Source of the DNA: Acidicapsa dinghuensis
Lineage (GTDB): Bacteria > Acidobacteriota > Terriglobia > Terriglobales > Acidobacteriaceae
Assembly: GCF_025685685.1 (NCBI RefSeq)
Contig: NZ_JAGSYH010000004.1
Location: 62,001 to 126,000 of the forward strand
DNA: 64,000 bases
Reading direction: 5' to 3'
Each line of letters opens with the position of its first letter. The stretch's first letter is position 1. A program made the translations under genes and the position numbers. The notes under the pieces were generated by a model. That model saw only the letters and a list, made by a program, of their open reading frames with translations, did not search any database and was not told the origin of the DNA. Below, one piece after another: positions 7,628-17,771 of the stretch.

Positions 7628-10297
7628 ATGAATCGCATGGAGGACGTGTCTATGGACTGGGCGTCGGGATTTTTTCAACGACTTAAAGCTTTGATCTGGC
7701 GAAAGCGCTATCGCAGCGAACTCGACGAGGAGATGGCGTTTCATCGAGTTGAGACGGAGCGGGAGCTACGCTCCTCCGGCATGAAACCATCCGATGCGCG
7801 GCGCGCGGCAATGCGACAGTTTGGCAATGCAGAACAGCTTAAGAACGGCAGCACGAGTGTCGTCAGCTTTCGCTTTGAGGCGGTGATCCAGGACCTGCAA
7901 TTTGCGTTCCGGCAATTGCGAAAGAATCCGGGATTTGCGCTGACCGCGATTGCCATACTTTCGCTGGGCATCGGCGCGAGCGTGGCGATCTTCGGATTCG
8001 TAGACGGTGCGCTTATCAAGCCTCTTCCCTATAGCAATCCGAATCGTGTGATGGGCGTATATGAGACATCGACCGCGTGCCCTCATTGCAATCTTTCTTA
8101 CCAGGATTATCTCGACTGGAAGAAACAGAATCGCGTCTTCCAATCGCTCGATGTCTGGACGGGAGGTGGAATTCTGCTGCCCACGCCTGCAGGCGCCGAG
8201 CCGGTGCCCGCAGCGCGTGTAAGCGATGGTTTCTTTCACACACTCGGCGTGAAGCCGATATTGGGCCGCGATTTCTATCCGGGCGAGAGTGCTCCCGATA
8301 AACCGCGAACAACTTTGTTGAGCTACGCAACATGGCAGAACCGCTTTAACGGCGACCGCAGCGTGATTGGCCGATCTTTGACGGTGGATAGTGGCACGTA
8401 CACGATCATTGGCGTCTTGCCGCCGGATTTTCAGTTCGCTCCCAAAGGACGTGCAGACTTCTGGATGACTCTTCATGATCCGACGGGGTGTGAGCAGAGA
8501 CGCAGCTGCCACGACCTGAACGGAGTCGGCCGGCTCAATGACGATGCTTCTGTTGCAACCGCTGATGCGGATATGAAAGCAATTGCGGCACGGTTGGAAC
8601 TGCAATATCCCGACTCGAATCTCGGCCAGGGCGCGATTGTGCTTCCGCTCGCCACAGTGATCACCGGGGACATCAAGCCAGTGCTTCTGGTACTGCTGGG
8701 CGGAGCAACGCTGTTGTTGTTGATCGCCTGCATCAACGTTGCGAGCCTGGTCCTGGTCCGAGCGGAAAGCCGAAAGCGCGAGATGGCGGTGCGCGGCGCA
8801 CTTGGGGCTTCTCGATCGCGCATGATCGGGCAGTTCGCGACTGAGGGAGCGGCACTGGTTGCGCTCAGCACTTTACTGGGCTTATGTCTGGCAGGTTTCG
8901 GGATGCAAGCGCTGACTAGCCTTCTCCCTAAACCTGCACTGGACTCGATGCCTTACCTGCAAGGCCTGCACCTGAACCTGCACTGCGTGCTGTTTGCCAT
9001 GTTGCTTGCGGTCTTAGCTGCGGCGTTGTTTTCCATCACGCCGCTGTTGCGATTGCCACTCGGTCGCGTGATCGATGGTTTGCAGGAAGGCGGCCGAGGA
9101 TATGCAGGGCGCTCCTGGCGCAGTCTTGGGGCAAACCTCGTCGTACTGGAGCTGGCTACGGCGATGGTTTTACTTGCAGGAGCGGGACTGCTCTCGAAGA
9201 GTTTTTATAAGCTGCTGCATGTCGACCTGCACTTTGCGCCGGATCACCTCGCGATGATCACGGTACAAGCTCCCGACGCTACGTATGGGAAAGCTCCGCA
9301 ATCGCTCAAGCTCGATCACGAACTCATGCGCCGCATTTCAGCTTTGCCGGGAGTAATTTCCGTGGGTCTCGCCAGCGATCCGCCACTGACTTGCCGATGC
9401 GATACAACCTGGTTTCGGATTCTTGGGCATCCTTGGCACGGCGAGCACAACGATGTACCAGAGCGCGATGTGACTCCGGACTATTTCAAGATGCTGAGGT
9501 CTCGGGTCATCTCGGGCCGTGAATTTACGGAAAGTGAAGACTCAACCAAGGCGCGTACCGTAATCATTAACTCCGCGTTGGCGAAGCAGTTTTTTCCGAA
9601 TGAAGATCCTATCGGCAAGAAGATTGGGGGCCTTGATCTTTCGAAGGATTCTCTCCATGAGATTGTCGGCGTCGTGGAAGATGTGCGCGAAGCGCAACTG
9701 GACGCCGAGTTGATTCCGGCGATCTATTACCCCATGTATCAAGAGCCCAGCGACTTTATCGTCGTACTTGTGCGCACGTCCCAGTCGCCGGAGTCGATGC
9801 TACCCCTGCTGAGCGCAACGGTACATCAGATCGATCCGGGAATCGGGGTATCGAACCCTACGACGATGGATCAACAGATCGACGACTCGCAGACCGCCGC
9901 GATTCATCGCTCCGCGGCGTATTTGGTTGGTGGATTTGCCGCGCTGGCGCTGTTGTTGGGTGTAGTGGGATTGTACGGCGTGATTGCTTATTCGGTGAGC
10001 CAGCGTACGCGCGAGATCGGTGTACGCATGGCGCTTGGAGCTCCGCGAGGATCGGTGTACGGCATGATTCTGCGTGAAGCCGGGCTGCTCACTGTGCTCG
10101 GCATTGCGCTGGGAGTCGGCGCATCGCTGGGCGTGGCAACGCTGATGAGCAAGCTGCTGTTTGGGGTCGCTGCATGGGACATCGAGAACCTGACAGGTGT
10201 GGCTCTGCTGCTTGGCTGCTTCGCGCTGTTAGCAAGTTTTCTACCAGCCAGGCGCGCTGCAGGGGTCGATCCTGCTGAGGCATTACGCACGGAATAG
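7628..10297 (+). CDS. ADOP-type ABC permease, copy 2
   Basis: The 889-residue product repeats the plan of copy 1: prefix domain (YRSELDEEMAFHRVETEREL, MRQFGNAEQLKNGS), first helix (ILSLGIGASVAIFGFVDGAL), periplasmic domain, FtsX helices (VLLVLLGGATLLLLIACINV), second periplasmic domain and terminal FtsX unit (SVSQRTREIGVRMALGAPRG). ATG 7628 is used; ATGs at 7637 and 7652 are alternatives. It starts 32 bases after copy 1. Its last 100 residues are almost the same as those of copy 3, more alike than the rest of the proteins, which suggests recent duplication or gene conversion. No ATP-binding partner is present. Confidence 0.9.
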   Translation: MNRMEDVSMDWASGFFQRLKALIWRKRYRSELDEEMAFHRVETERELRSSGMKPSDARRAAMRQFGNAEQLKNGSTSVVSFRFEAVIQDLQFAFRQLRKNPGFALTAIAILSLGIGASVAIFGFVDGALIKPLPYSNPNRVMGVYETSTACPHCNLSYQDYLDWKKQNRVFQSLDVWTGGGILLPTPAGAEPVPAARVSDGFFHTLGVKPILGRDFYPGESAPDKPRTTLLSYATWQNRFNGDRSVIGRSLTVDSGTYTIIGVLPPDFQFAPKGRADFWMTLHDPTGCEQRRSCHDLNGVGRLNDDASVATADADMKAIAARLELQYPDSNLGQGAIVLPLATVITGDIKPVLLVLLGGATLLLLIACINVASLVLVRAESRKREMAVRGALGASRSRMIGQFATEGAALVALSTLLGLCLAGFGMQALTSLLPKPALDSMPYLQGLHLNLHCVLFAMLLAVLAAALFSITPLLRLPLGRVIDGLQEGGRGYAGRSWRSLGANLVVLELATAMVLLAGAGLLSKSFYKLLHVDLHFAPDHLAMITVQAPDATYGKAPQSLKLDHELMRRISALPGVISVGLASDPPLTCRCDTTWFRILGHPWHGEHNDVPERDVTPDYFKMLRSRVISGREFTESEDSTKARTVIINSALAKQFFPNEDPIGKKIGGLDLSKDSLHEIVGVVEDVREAQLDAELIPAIYYPMYQEPSDFIVVLVRTSQSPESMLPLLSATVHQIDPGIGVSNPTTMDQQIDDSQTAAIHRSAAYLVGGFAALALLLGVVGLYGVIAYSVSQRTREIGVRMALGAPRGSVYGMILREAGLLTVLGIALGVGASLGVATLMSKLLFGVAAWDIENLTGVALLLGCFALLASFLPARRAAGVDPAEALRTE

Positions 10298-10315
10298 GAA
10301 TATGCAGGAGAGACG

Positions 10316-12961
10316 ATGAAAACACTCAGGCAAATGAGCACGAAGCTGCTGCATCTTCTTCGCCGTGAGCAATACCGTAACGAACTGGAAGAAGAGATGG
10401 CGTTTCATCGAGCGCAGACGGAGCACGATCTGCGCTCTGAAGGCGTGGCGTCGACCGATGCGCGGCGCATTGCGAAACGCCAGTTTGGCAACACCGAAGG
10501 ATTGAAGGAGCGAAGCACAGAGATGGTCAGCTTTCGATTTGAGTCTGTTGCACAGGATCTTCGGTTCGCTTTGCGGCAGTTGCGCAAGAACCGTGGATTT
10601 GCGCTGACTGCGATTCTGATTCTCGCGCTTGGCATTGGAGCGAGCGTAGCGATCTTTGGATTTGTCGATGCGGCTTTAATCCGTCCGCTGCCCTATGCCA
10701 ATCCGACACGGCTGGCGATGTTGTATGAAGGCATTAATCTCGGTCCGCGGTTTCATCTCTCCTATCTGGATTATGTGGATTGGAAAAAGATGAATCACTC
10801 CTTCGAAGATATGGAGATCTACGCCCAGGGCATCGGCATGTTGAGAACACCGCAAGGGCTACAGCCAGCCGATGGAGCAGAGGTAAGCGCGGGATTTCTA
10901 AAGATGCTTGGGGTAACGCCGGTCCTTGGGCGAGGCTTCTATGCGGGAGAAGATGAGGCTTCTGCTCCACCCACCGTGCTGTTGAGTTATGGCATCTGGC
11001 AGCGGAAGTTTGGGGGCCGCGCGGATGTGCTGGGACAGACGCTGCAATTTGACGACAAGGCGATGACGATTATCGGCGTGCTGCCGAAGGAGTTTCATTT
11101 TGCTTTAGCTGAGCCTGCCGACTACTGGACTACGATGCATCCCGATGGCGTTTGTCAGAAACAACGTGGTTGCCATAATTACTTTGGCGTGGCGCGGCTG
11201 AAAGATGGCGTTTCGTTTGCCTCTGCCGCTGCCGATATTCACGGAGTTTCAGAGCGGCTGGAAGGTGTGTATCCGGACACGAATCGTGAACGAGTTGCTA
11301 CGCTGTTTCCGTTGACGGAGGAATTTCTCGGTAATATTCGTCCGATTCTGCTGGTATTGCTTGGAGGGGCTGGCTTGCTCTTGCTGATTGCGAGCATGAA
11401 TGTCGCCAGCCTGTTGCTCGTTCGAACGGAGAGCCGCAGACGTGAGATTGCCGTGCGAGGCGCTCTTGGCGCTTCGGCTTCGCGATTGATGAGGCAGTTT
11501 GTTATTGAAGGACTGCTGCTTGCCGGATTGGGTGGCAGTTTGGGCATTGCGCTCGGTACAGAAGCAATGCGGCTTCTGCATCAGTTTGTACCAAGAGATA
11601 TGCTGGCGACGATGCCGTATCTACAGGGGACAGGCATGAATTTGCATGTCGCCATTTTCTCGACTGTAATTTGCGTCGCGGCTGGCCTGATGTTTGCGTG
11701 GATGCCCTATCTCCGCATCACACGCGGCGATCTACGCGAAGACTTATCAGAGGGAGCGCGCGGATCGGCGGGGACCTTGTGGAAGCGCTTCGGAGCAAAT
11801 CTTGTCGTCATCGAGATCGCCACTGCGATGGTTCTGCTGGTGGGTGCAGGACTGCTCGGCAAGAGTCTGTATCGATTGCTGCACGCAGACACGGGTATGG
11901 AGCCGGATCATCTGGCGTTACTGCGCGTTGCTGCTGTGGGCAATACGTATCAGAAAGAGGCGGAACAGATTGTGCTGGAGCGGAAGTTGTTCGAAGAAAT
12001 TTCGCATCTGCCCGGAGTGAACTCTGCGGGGATCACGAATCAACTTCCTCTTGGTGATGGAGATGGGGCCACTAGTTTTCATCGACTTGATCGGCCATAT
12101 CTCAAGCTGAACCAGGAAGTAACACGGAGAAGCATCACTTCCAGCTACTTCGCTACGCTCAAAGCGCGAATCACGCGAGGACGCGCGTTCCGCGCGGATG
12201 AAGACGCATCGAAACCCTTGACAGCGATCATCAACTCCACACTGGCGCGACAGTACTTCGCAGGAGAAGATCCGGTTGGCAAACGCATCGCGTGGGACGG
12301 TGACTCGCCTGTTCATCCGATCGAGATTGTTGGGGTGGTGGACGATGTGCAGGAGGGGCAACTGGACGCGGCACCCCGCGCAGTACTTTATCAGCCTTTC
12401 GAACAGAATCCTGATAATGGCCTGGCGCTGGTGGTCAGGACATCGCAATCCGAAGAGAGCGTGCTGCGTGAGATGACGGAAGGCGTCCACCACGTCGATC
12501 CGGGACTTGCGATCTTTCCACCATCGACGATGATGCAGCGGATTCACGACTCGCCTACAACGTATCTGCACCGCTCGTCGGCGTGGATTGTGGCAGGCTT
12601 TGCGGGGATTGCGTTGATATTGAGTGTAGTGGGGCTATATGGCGTAATTGCGTATTCCGTCAGTCAGCGAACGCGAGAGATTGGCGTGCGCATGGCGCTG
12701 GGTGCGCTGCGCGGATCGGTGTACAGCATGATCCTGCGCGAAGCGGGACTACTGACAGCGTTTGGTATCACACTCGGAGTTGGCGCTTCGCTTGGCGCGG
12801 CTACCCTGATGCGCAAGCTGCTGTTTGGCGTTGCGGCGTGGGATGCAGAGACACTTGCTGGTGTTGCAGTCGTGCTTGCCTGCTTTGCCATGCTTGCCAG
12901 TTTCCTGCCGGCCAGGCGGGCCGCTGGCGTCGATCCGGTAGAAGCGCTGAGGAGTGAGTGA
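10316..12961 (+). CDS. ADOP-type ABC permease, copy 3
   Basis: The 881-residue product again has the prefix domain (YRNELEEEMAFHRAQTEHDL), first helix (ILALGIGASVAIFGFVDAAL), MacB-PCD, FtsX helices (VLLGGAGLLLLIASMNVASL), a second MacB-PCD and the terminal FtsX unit ending in FLPARRAAGVDPVEAL. The ATG lies 18 bases after copy 2, preceded by AGGAGAG. It completes the padR-permease operon. It faces the convergent fourth permease, with only 31 bases between the stop codons, so a bidirectional end of transcription is expected there. The role is probably as a mechanotransmission-type permease, inferred from MacB; the substrate is unknown. Confidence 0.9.
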   Translation: MKTLRQMSTKLLHLLRREQYRNELEEEMAFHRAQTEHDLRSEGVASTDARRIAKRQFGNTEGLKERSTEMVSFRFESVAQDLRFALRQLRKNRGFALTAILILALGIGASVAIFGFVDAALIRPLPYANPTRLAMLYEGINLGPRFHLSYLDYVDWKKMNHSFEDMEIYAQGIGMLRTPQGLQPADGAEVSAGFLKMLGVTPVLGRGFYAGEDEASAPPTVLLSYGIWQRKFGGRADVLGQTLQFDDKAMTIIGVLPKEFHFALAEPADYWTTMHPDGVCQKQRGCHNYFGVARLKDGVSFASAAADIHGVSERLEGVYPDTNRERVATLFPLTEEFLGNIRPILLVLLGGAGLLLLIASMNVASLLLVRTESRRREIAVRGALGASASRLMRQFVIEGLLLAGLGGSLGIALGTEAMRLLHQFVPRDMLATMPYLQGTGMNLHVAIFSTVICVAAGLMFAWMPYLRITRGDLREDLSEGARGSAGTLWKRFGANLVVIEIATAMVLLVGAGLLGKSLYRLLHADTGMEPDHLALLRVAAVGNTYQKEAEQIVLERKLFEEISHLPGVNSAGITNQLPLGDGDGATSFHRLDRPYLKLNQEVTRRSITSSYFATLKARITRGRAFRADEDASKPLTAIINSTLARQYFAGEDPVGKRIAWDGDSPVHPIEIVGVVDDVQEGQLDAAPRAVLYQPFEQNPDNGLALVVRTSQSEESVLREMTEGVHHVDPGLAIFPPSTMMQRIHDSPTTYLHRSSAWIVAGFAGIALILSVVGLYGVIAYSVSQRTREIGVRMALGALRGSVYSMILREAGLLTAFGITLGVGASLGAATLMRKLLFGVAAWDAETLAGVAVVLACFAMLASFLPARRAAGVDPVEALRSE

Positions 12962-12992
12962 TCTCAGCGCGATTGGACCGGATACAGAGCAT

Positions 12993-15470
12993 CTACTCCG
13001 AGCGCAGAGCCTTTAGAGGATCGACCGTTGCAGCGCGGCGTGCAGGAATTATGCTCGCAGCCATAGCGACCATTGTTACGATCACGGCGGCTGAAAGATA
13101 ACTGATGCTATCGAGCGGCGTGACTCCATAGAGCGCCGATTTTAGAGCCTTGCCAACAAACAAGGCCAATGGCAGGCCAGCGGCCACGCCAATGGCTGTG
13201 AGAACAAGACTGTCACGGAGCACCATCCACAACACCTGGCCACGCTGTGCGCCAACTGCCAGGCGGACGCCTATCTCGACAGTGCGATTGTTCACGCGAT
13301 AGGAGAGCGTGCCGTAGAGACCAGTTGCGATAAGTACGACTGCGAGCAGGCCAAAGAAGCCAGCAAGACGGGCGAACAAAAGCTGGTGGGCGATAGTAGT
13401 GTCATACTGCGCCCGCTGCGTGATGGGTTCAATCAGAGGAAGATTGGGATCAAGCTGACGGACTGCTTTGCCTGCGGATGGCAAGATGGCGAGTGGATCG
13501 CCATGTACGCGTAGTTCCACTTGCATCTCGCCGAGCACCGGGATCTGCGCATACATCGCCCAGGCCATCGGAATTGGTGTTTCATCGATGCTGCGGTACT
13601 TGTGATTCTTGACCACGCCGACGATGGTCATGGGGAAATCGAAGCCGTCAGGACTAACGATGTGGCCGAGCGGATTCTGCCCCGGCAGGAAGCGTCTAGC
13701 GAACTCTTCGTTGATGATGGCGACATGTGGTGAGGTCGCTGTATCGGAAGAGCTGAAGTCACGACCGAAGAGGACCGGGATGCCAAGTGTTGTGAAAAAA
13801 TCGGGACCAGAAACGTTCGAGCGAACCGTGCTTGAGCCTCCGTTGGGCACGTCTGGTAATTTGCCGTCGACCTTCATAGCGCTGTTATCGGACCATCCGG
13901 AACCGAGACGCTCTTCCATGATGGTTACATTTTGAACGCCGGGCAACGCACGCATTTTATCGAGAAGCTGAAGATAGAACACTCGTGACTGTTCCAGTGT
14001 CTGCGTGTTGGGCTTGATGCCGAAGACTACGAGTCCATCAACCTTCAGGCCGAGAGGAATGTTCTGGAGATTTTGAAGGGTGCGCACAAGCAAGCCGCCG
14101 CCCACGAGAAGAACAACGCAGAAGGTCATCTGCACCGCCACAACGATCCTACCCATGCGTGATTTGCCGGCGTCAGTATTGGCCGTGGATGAGGACGTTT
14201 TCAGAGCCTGCGCCGGGCCTGCGGAAAGCGCGACTCGCAATGGAGCAAGACCGAAAAATAACGCAGCGAGAACCAGGACGCTAAGAGTGAATGCAAGCAC
14301 AGTAGCGTCGGGAGCCAGGCTCGACTCAATGTGCGACCAGGCGGCTAGCGCCCGAGTAGCGGAGGACGCAAAGAGCCACGCCAGGAGGCCGCCCGTGGAA
14401 ACCAATAAGAAGCTTTCAGTGAGTAACTGGCGGAAGAGGTCGCCACGTTTCGCACCCAGGGCCAGGCGCAGTGAGAACTCTCGAACTCTGGTGGAGTTGC
14501 GGGCCATCAGTAGCATCGCCACATTGCTGAGTGCGATCAGCAGAACCAGCCCTACCATAGCCATGAGCATGCGAAGCGGCTCGCCGTACATGCTCTCGTA
14601 GCCGGGAAAACTTTTGGCTTCAGAGAGATTGAGCGTGGGCCTGTGCTCACCCGGTTGCGGATTGCCGGCACCAAAGTAGGCTGCAGTTTGAAAGACAGAT
14701 TGCAGTTGCGCAGTTGCCTGGGTTCGAGAAACGCCGGGAGCCAAACGGCCGATCAGCCGCAGGCACCACCAGGTGGGATCGTTGATGTAGGTGTGTCCGT
14801 TTTCCGGTGGATTGCCGTAGGCGTTCAATTCCTGACGGCTCTGTAGGGGAATCCAGAAATCGGCGGAACGGCCGCTTTCGACACCTTCGAAACCTTCGCT
14901 TGCGATGCCGACTATTGTGAGCGGAACACCATTGACGTAGAAAGTCTTGCCGAGGACTTCGGGATCGCGCGCGAACCGGCGAGTCCAGTAGTTGTAGCTC
15001 AAGACAGCGAGCGGTGCGTGGCTGTCTTCATCCTGCTGAGTAAAGCCACGCCCGCGAGTCAAGCTTATGCCTAGTCCGGAAAAGAAGGTTCCGCTGACCA
15101 TTTCGCCTTCGGCTTCCTCAGGCTGCGCTCCGTAGCGAACGGCTACCTTGCCCGACGACAACGGGACGTAGGCCATGACGGGCGAGATCGCCCCGCTTGT
15201 GCGGCGCAAGGCGTCATAGACAGGGTAGGAGACGGTTTCCTCCGTATCAATGGTGCCAGTGTTGCGGGGAGGGTTGGAGGGCCGCAGGTAGACAACGCGC
15301 GAGGGGTCGGCAACCGGGAGCGAACGCAGCAGTACGGCATTCATCACGCTGAAAACGGCTGTATTGGCGCCTATGCCCAGGGCAAGCGTCAGTATGCAGA
15401 CGAGTGCGAAGCCCGGCGTTTTCCTGATTTGGCGCAATGCGTAACACAAATCGTAAAACAATACAGACAT
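12993..15470 (-). CDS. ADOP-type ABC permease, prefix-less form
   Basis: This 825-residue permease on the opposite strand has the two MacB-PCD and two FtsX units but lacks the N-terminal prefix domain of the three other copies. It begins directly with a short cytoplasmic stretch (SVLFYDLCYALRQIRKTPGF) and the first helix (LVCILTLALGIGANTAVFSVM). Later landmarks are MLMAMVGLVLLIALSNVAML and, near the end, RVNNRTVEIGVRLAVGAQRG and ARRAATVDPLKALRSE. The start is placed at ATG 15470, preceded 5 bases upstream by GGAGG; a longer frame to 15563 has no ribosome site. It is the most divergent of the four and is separately expressed. Confidence 0.9.
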   Translation of the reverse strand: MSVLFYDLCYALRQIRKTPGFALVCILTLALGIGANTAVFSVMNAVLLRSLPVADPSRVVYLRPSNPPRNTGTIDTEETVSYPVYDALRRTSGAISPVMAYVPLSSGKVAVRYGAQPEEAEGEMVSGTFFSGLGISLTRGRGFTQQDEDSHAPLAVLSYNYWTRRFARDPEVLGKTFYVNGVPLTIVGIASEGFEGVESGRSADFWIPLQSRQELNAYGNPPENGHTYINDPTWWCLRLIGRLAPGVSRTQATAQLQSVFQTAAYFGAGNPQPGEHRPTLNLSEAKSFPGYESMYGEPLRMLMAMVGLVLLIALSNVAMLLMARNSTRVREFSLRLALGAKRGDLFRQLLTESFLLVSTGGLLAWLFASSATRALAAWSHIESSLAPDATVLAFTLSVLVLAALFFGLAPLRVALSAGPAQALKTSSSTANTDAGKSRMGRIVVAVQMTFCVVLLVGGGLLVRTLQNLQNIPLGLKVDGLVVFGIKPNTQTLEQSRVFYLQLLDKMRALPGVQNVTIMEERLGSGWSDNSAMKVDGKLPDVPNGGSSTVRSNVSGPDFFTTLGIPVLFGRDFSSSDTATSPHVAIINEEFARRFLPGQNPLGHIVSPDGFDFPMTIVGVVKNHKYRSIDETPIPMAWAMYAQIPVLGEMQVELRVHGDPLAILPSAGKAVRQLDPNLPLIEPITQRAQYDTTIAHQLLFARLAGFFGLLAVVLIATGLYGTLSYRVNNRTVEIGVRLAVGAQRGQVLWMVLRDSLVLTAIGVAAGLPLALFVGKALKSALYGVTPLDSISYLSAAVIVTMVAMAASIIPARRAATVDPLKALRSE

Positions 15471-15976
15471 TTGTACCTCCGGCAGACCTGGCTGTAATTG
15501 CTGCAAGCCTGCGGCCAGTTGCGGGGCTCGTATGAATACGGTAAATATATGAATCAAAAACACTTAAATAGAAGATGCTGTAGAAAGGCTGATCGGAATT
15601 GGACGATTGCGTTCGAATACGGACACGATATGTTCGTGATTGAAACCAAACTTCGACATTGTTTTTACAGGTTGCATCACTTAAGTAATGCGGCTCATAG
15701 TACTAAAATCGTAGATTCTAAAAATCAATTGGCCATTGCATAAATGCGCTTTGGTGCGATACTGCGTCAGAGAATCACGTATTTCAAACCGCGAAGCGTC
15801 GGTCGCACCAGATAGATTCTGTATCTGCGGGCACCGAGCTGGCTCACTTTCATGGGAGTTTATGAGAAAAGGAAAAGTTTCTATACACCCAGACGAAGTG
15901 ATACGGGACTTAGCTCCTGAAGGAGTCTGACGGGATCAGACGTACCGAGAAGTAAGAGAGAAGTAAGAGGTGGGAA
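15471..15976. other. AT-rich intergenic region before tad genes
   Basis: These 506 bases between the divergent permease and pseudopilin genes are clearly more AT-rich than the surroundings and hold no credible frame. Near the right end the small dyad CTCC-TGAA-GGAG and TCTGA...TCAGA lie 50-70 bases before the tad operon and could form a leader structure. The promoters for both flanking operons should lie here, but no clean pair of boxes was identified. Confidence 0.5.
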
Positions 15977-17263
15977 ATGAGAATTGCTCAAAATGGCAGG
16001 GAATCTGGGCAAACATTAATAATGCTGGCGTTGTCGATGTCGGTTGTGTTCGGTTTTGCCGCGATGGCCATTGATATGGGGTCGATGTTCCGAGCCAAGC
16101 GCAATATGCAGATAGCGGCGGATGCCGCGGCGACCGCTGCAGCGCTCGACAATCTCTACAATGGTTCGATCACGTCGGCGAAAGCTGCCGGGCAGGCCGC
16201 AGCAACTGCGAATGGCGTGACTAATGGCAGCAGTGGGGCAACCGTAACAATCAACAATCCGCCTTCGGCTGGTCCAAATGCAGGTTCAAGTGGCTACTTC
16301 GAAGCCATCGTGCAGACATCCAACCCCACCTTTTTTATGAGCTACTTGGGAACAAAAAGCATGGCAGTAGCGGCACGCGCAGTAGCAGGAACCCCGGCGG
16401 TGAATGATTCCTGCATCTATATTGCAAATCCTACGGCATCGGATGTTTTCCATGTACAGGGCAGCACCACCATCAGTGCTCCGAACTGTGGAATATATAT
16501 CAATTCCAGTTCGACCAGTGCGGTGAAGATTACTGGAAACGCGTCGACGATAACGGCAGGATATTTCGACGATTATGGTGGGAATTCGGGCCACCAGACA
16601 TCACCAACTCCGATTAGTACCAACAGTGCAGCTCAGAGCGATCCCTTCGGGAATGTTACGGGACCGAGTCTCTCAGCCTGTTCGGGAAGCAATATTTCTA
16701 CGGCGACTTCTGTAACAACATCAAACGCCTCAACTGCGATTCCCACCGCAGCAAACGGTGTTGCTTGCTTCAGCAATGCGGTGACGCTCAATAACGGCGT
16801 TACTCTTCCGGGAGCAGCAAATGGTGTGGTTTACGTCTTTGAGAACGGTCTAACCATCGCGACCGGAGCAACTGTCACGATTGGCACAGGAACGGCGATT
16901 GGCAGCGCGACCACTGGAGCCACCATTGATTTATACGGTGGTACATTGAATCAAAACTCAAATTCTGTGCTCAATTCCTGGGCGCCAACGGCTGGAACAT
17001 ACAACGGGATTTCGATCCTGCAGCCACTTTCCAACACGACTACACCGCTTCAGGTTCAGTTCGGCAGTAATAACGAAACCCTGGATGGGGTTATTTACGC
17101 CCCTGGAGTGGAAGTTTATCTGCAGGACAATGGCGGCGGAGTTGAAGCAACTGGTGTTTACGCCAACACGATGTATATCAAGTCATCCACCTTGAACGTC
17201 CCAAGTTACAGTGCTGCAAACCCGAATACAACTCCGTTGCGCCTGGTCACCTTAGTTGAATAG
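15977..17263 (+). CDS. TadG-like pilus assembly protein with secreted beta-rich domain
   Basis: The 428-residue product starts with a basic N-terminus followed by a hydrophobic segment preceded by the ESGQ of the TadE/G family (about 11-34, QTLIMLALSMSVVFGFAAMA, then DMGSMFRAKRNMQIAADAAA). This is the pilin-like anchor of the Tad (Flp pilus) system. The remaining 370 residues are rich in Ser, Thr, Gly and Asn in a repetitive beta-helix-like pattern, with several Cys, and would be outside the membrane. GAGGTGGG stands close before the ATG. It is the first of three genes with the same N-terminal class; the rest of the tad machinery (ATPase, prepilin peptidase, secretin) is not in this window. 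Confidence 0.85.
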   Translation: MRIAQNGRESGQTLIMLALSMSVVFGFAAMAIDMGSMFRAKRNMQIAADAAATAAALDNLYNGSITSAKAAGQAAATANGVTNGSSGATVTINNPPSAGPNAGSSGYFEAIVQTSNPTFFMSYLGTKSMAVAARAVAGTPAVNDSCIYIANPTASDVFHVQGSTTISAPNCGIYINSSSTSAVKITGNASTITAGYFDDYGGNSGHQTSPTPISTNSAAQSDPFGNVTGPSLSACSGSNISTATSVTTSNASTAIPTAANGVACFSNAVTLNNGVTLPGAANGVVYVFENGLTIATGATVTIGTGTAIGSATTGATIDLYGGTLNQNSNSVLNSWAPTAGTYNGISILQPLSNTTTPLQVQFGSNNETLDGVIYAPGVEVYLQDNGGGVEATGVYANTMYIKSSTLNVPSYSAANPNTTPLRLVTLVE

Positions 17264-17288
17264 ACGACAGTCAGGGAGGAGACTGATT

Positions 17289-17771
17289 ATGCTTTTTAGG
17301 CAAAAGAAGATCAAAGGAATATCAAACGAAAGCGGTCAGGCTCTCGTTGAAACAGCGTTGATTGTGCCATTTCTAATGGTAATTTTGGTGATCGAAGCCG
17401 TGATGGTGCAAGCCTTTTATTCGGCCATTGAAGTCGCGAACGCCGCCAAAGCTGGTGTCGCGTACGGATCTCAGAACATTACCACCGCTTCTGATGCCAC
17501 AGGCATCGGGACCGCGGCGTCTATGGACGCGGGCAATTTATCGTCGACTCTGACCACGACCGCAACCCTCACCGGAATTTGCTCGAGTGGAGCCGCATGC
17601 ACCGGGTCGAACTCGACCTGCACCAACACCGACTGTTCAACGCCTGGGGATCACATCGAGAATATTCTGACCGTCAAGACTTCTGCGACGGTTACTCCCT
17701 TTATTCACATACCTAGCCAACCCGCAACCTACACAGTGCGGGGTTCAGCAGTACAGAAAGTGATTCACTAA
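17289..17771 (+). CDS. TadE-like pseudopilin
   Basis: The 160-residue product has the TadE signature NESGQALVETALIVPFLMVILVI split over residues 16-38: a Glu five residues into the hydrophobic segment (the E of VETA) as in type IV-like prepilins. The C-terminal part is short, beta-rich and contains a Cys cluster (GICSSGAACTG...CTNTDC). ATG 17289 is preferred over the frame start at 17256 because AGGGAGGAG lies 9 bases before it. It follows the TadG-like gene by 25 bases and its stop overlaps the ATG of the next gene (TAATG). It probably forms a minor component of a Tad pilus, in the inner membrane before assembly. Confidence 0.85.
   Translation: MLFRQKKIKGISNESGQALVETALIVPFLMVILVIEAVMVQAFYSAIEVANAAKAGVAYGSQNITTASDATGIGTAASMDAGNLSSTLTTTATLTGICSSGAACTGSNSTCTNTDCSTPGDHIENILTVKTSATVTPFIHIPSQPATYTVRGSAVQKVIH

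Noticed and set aside
15776..15862. Resemblance to a cyclic di-GMP class I riboswitch (CAAACC ... GGTCGCACC)
   Set aside because: The key GCAAACC and GGACGCAAAGCC segments are altered, including the ligand-binding G, and the tetraloop-receptor part is missing. No support beyond a short chance match.
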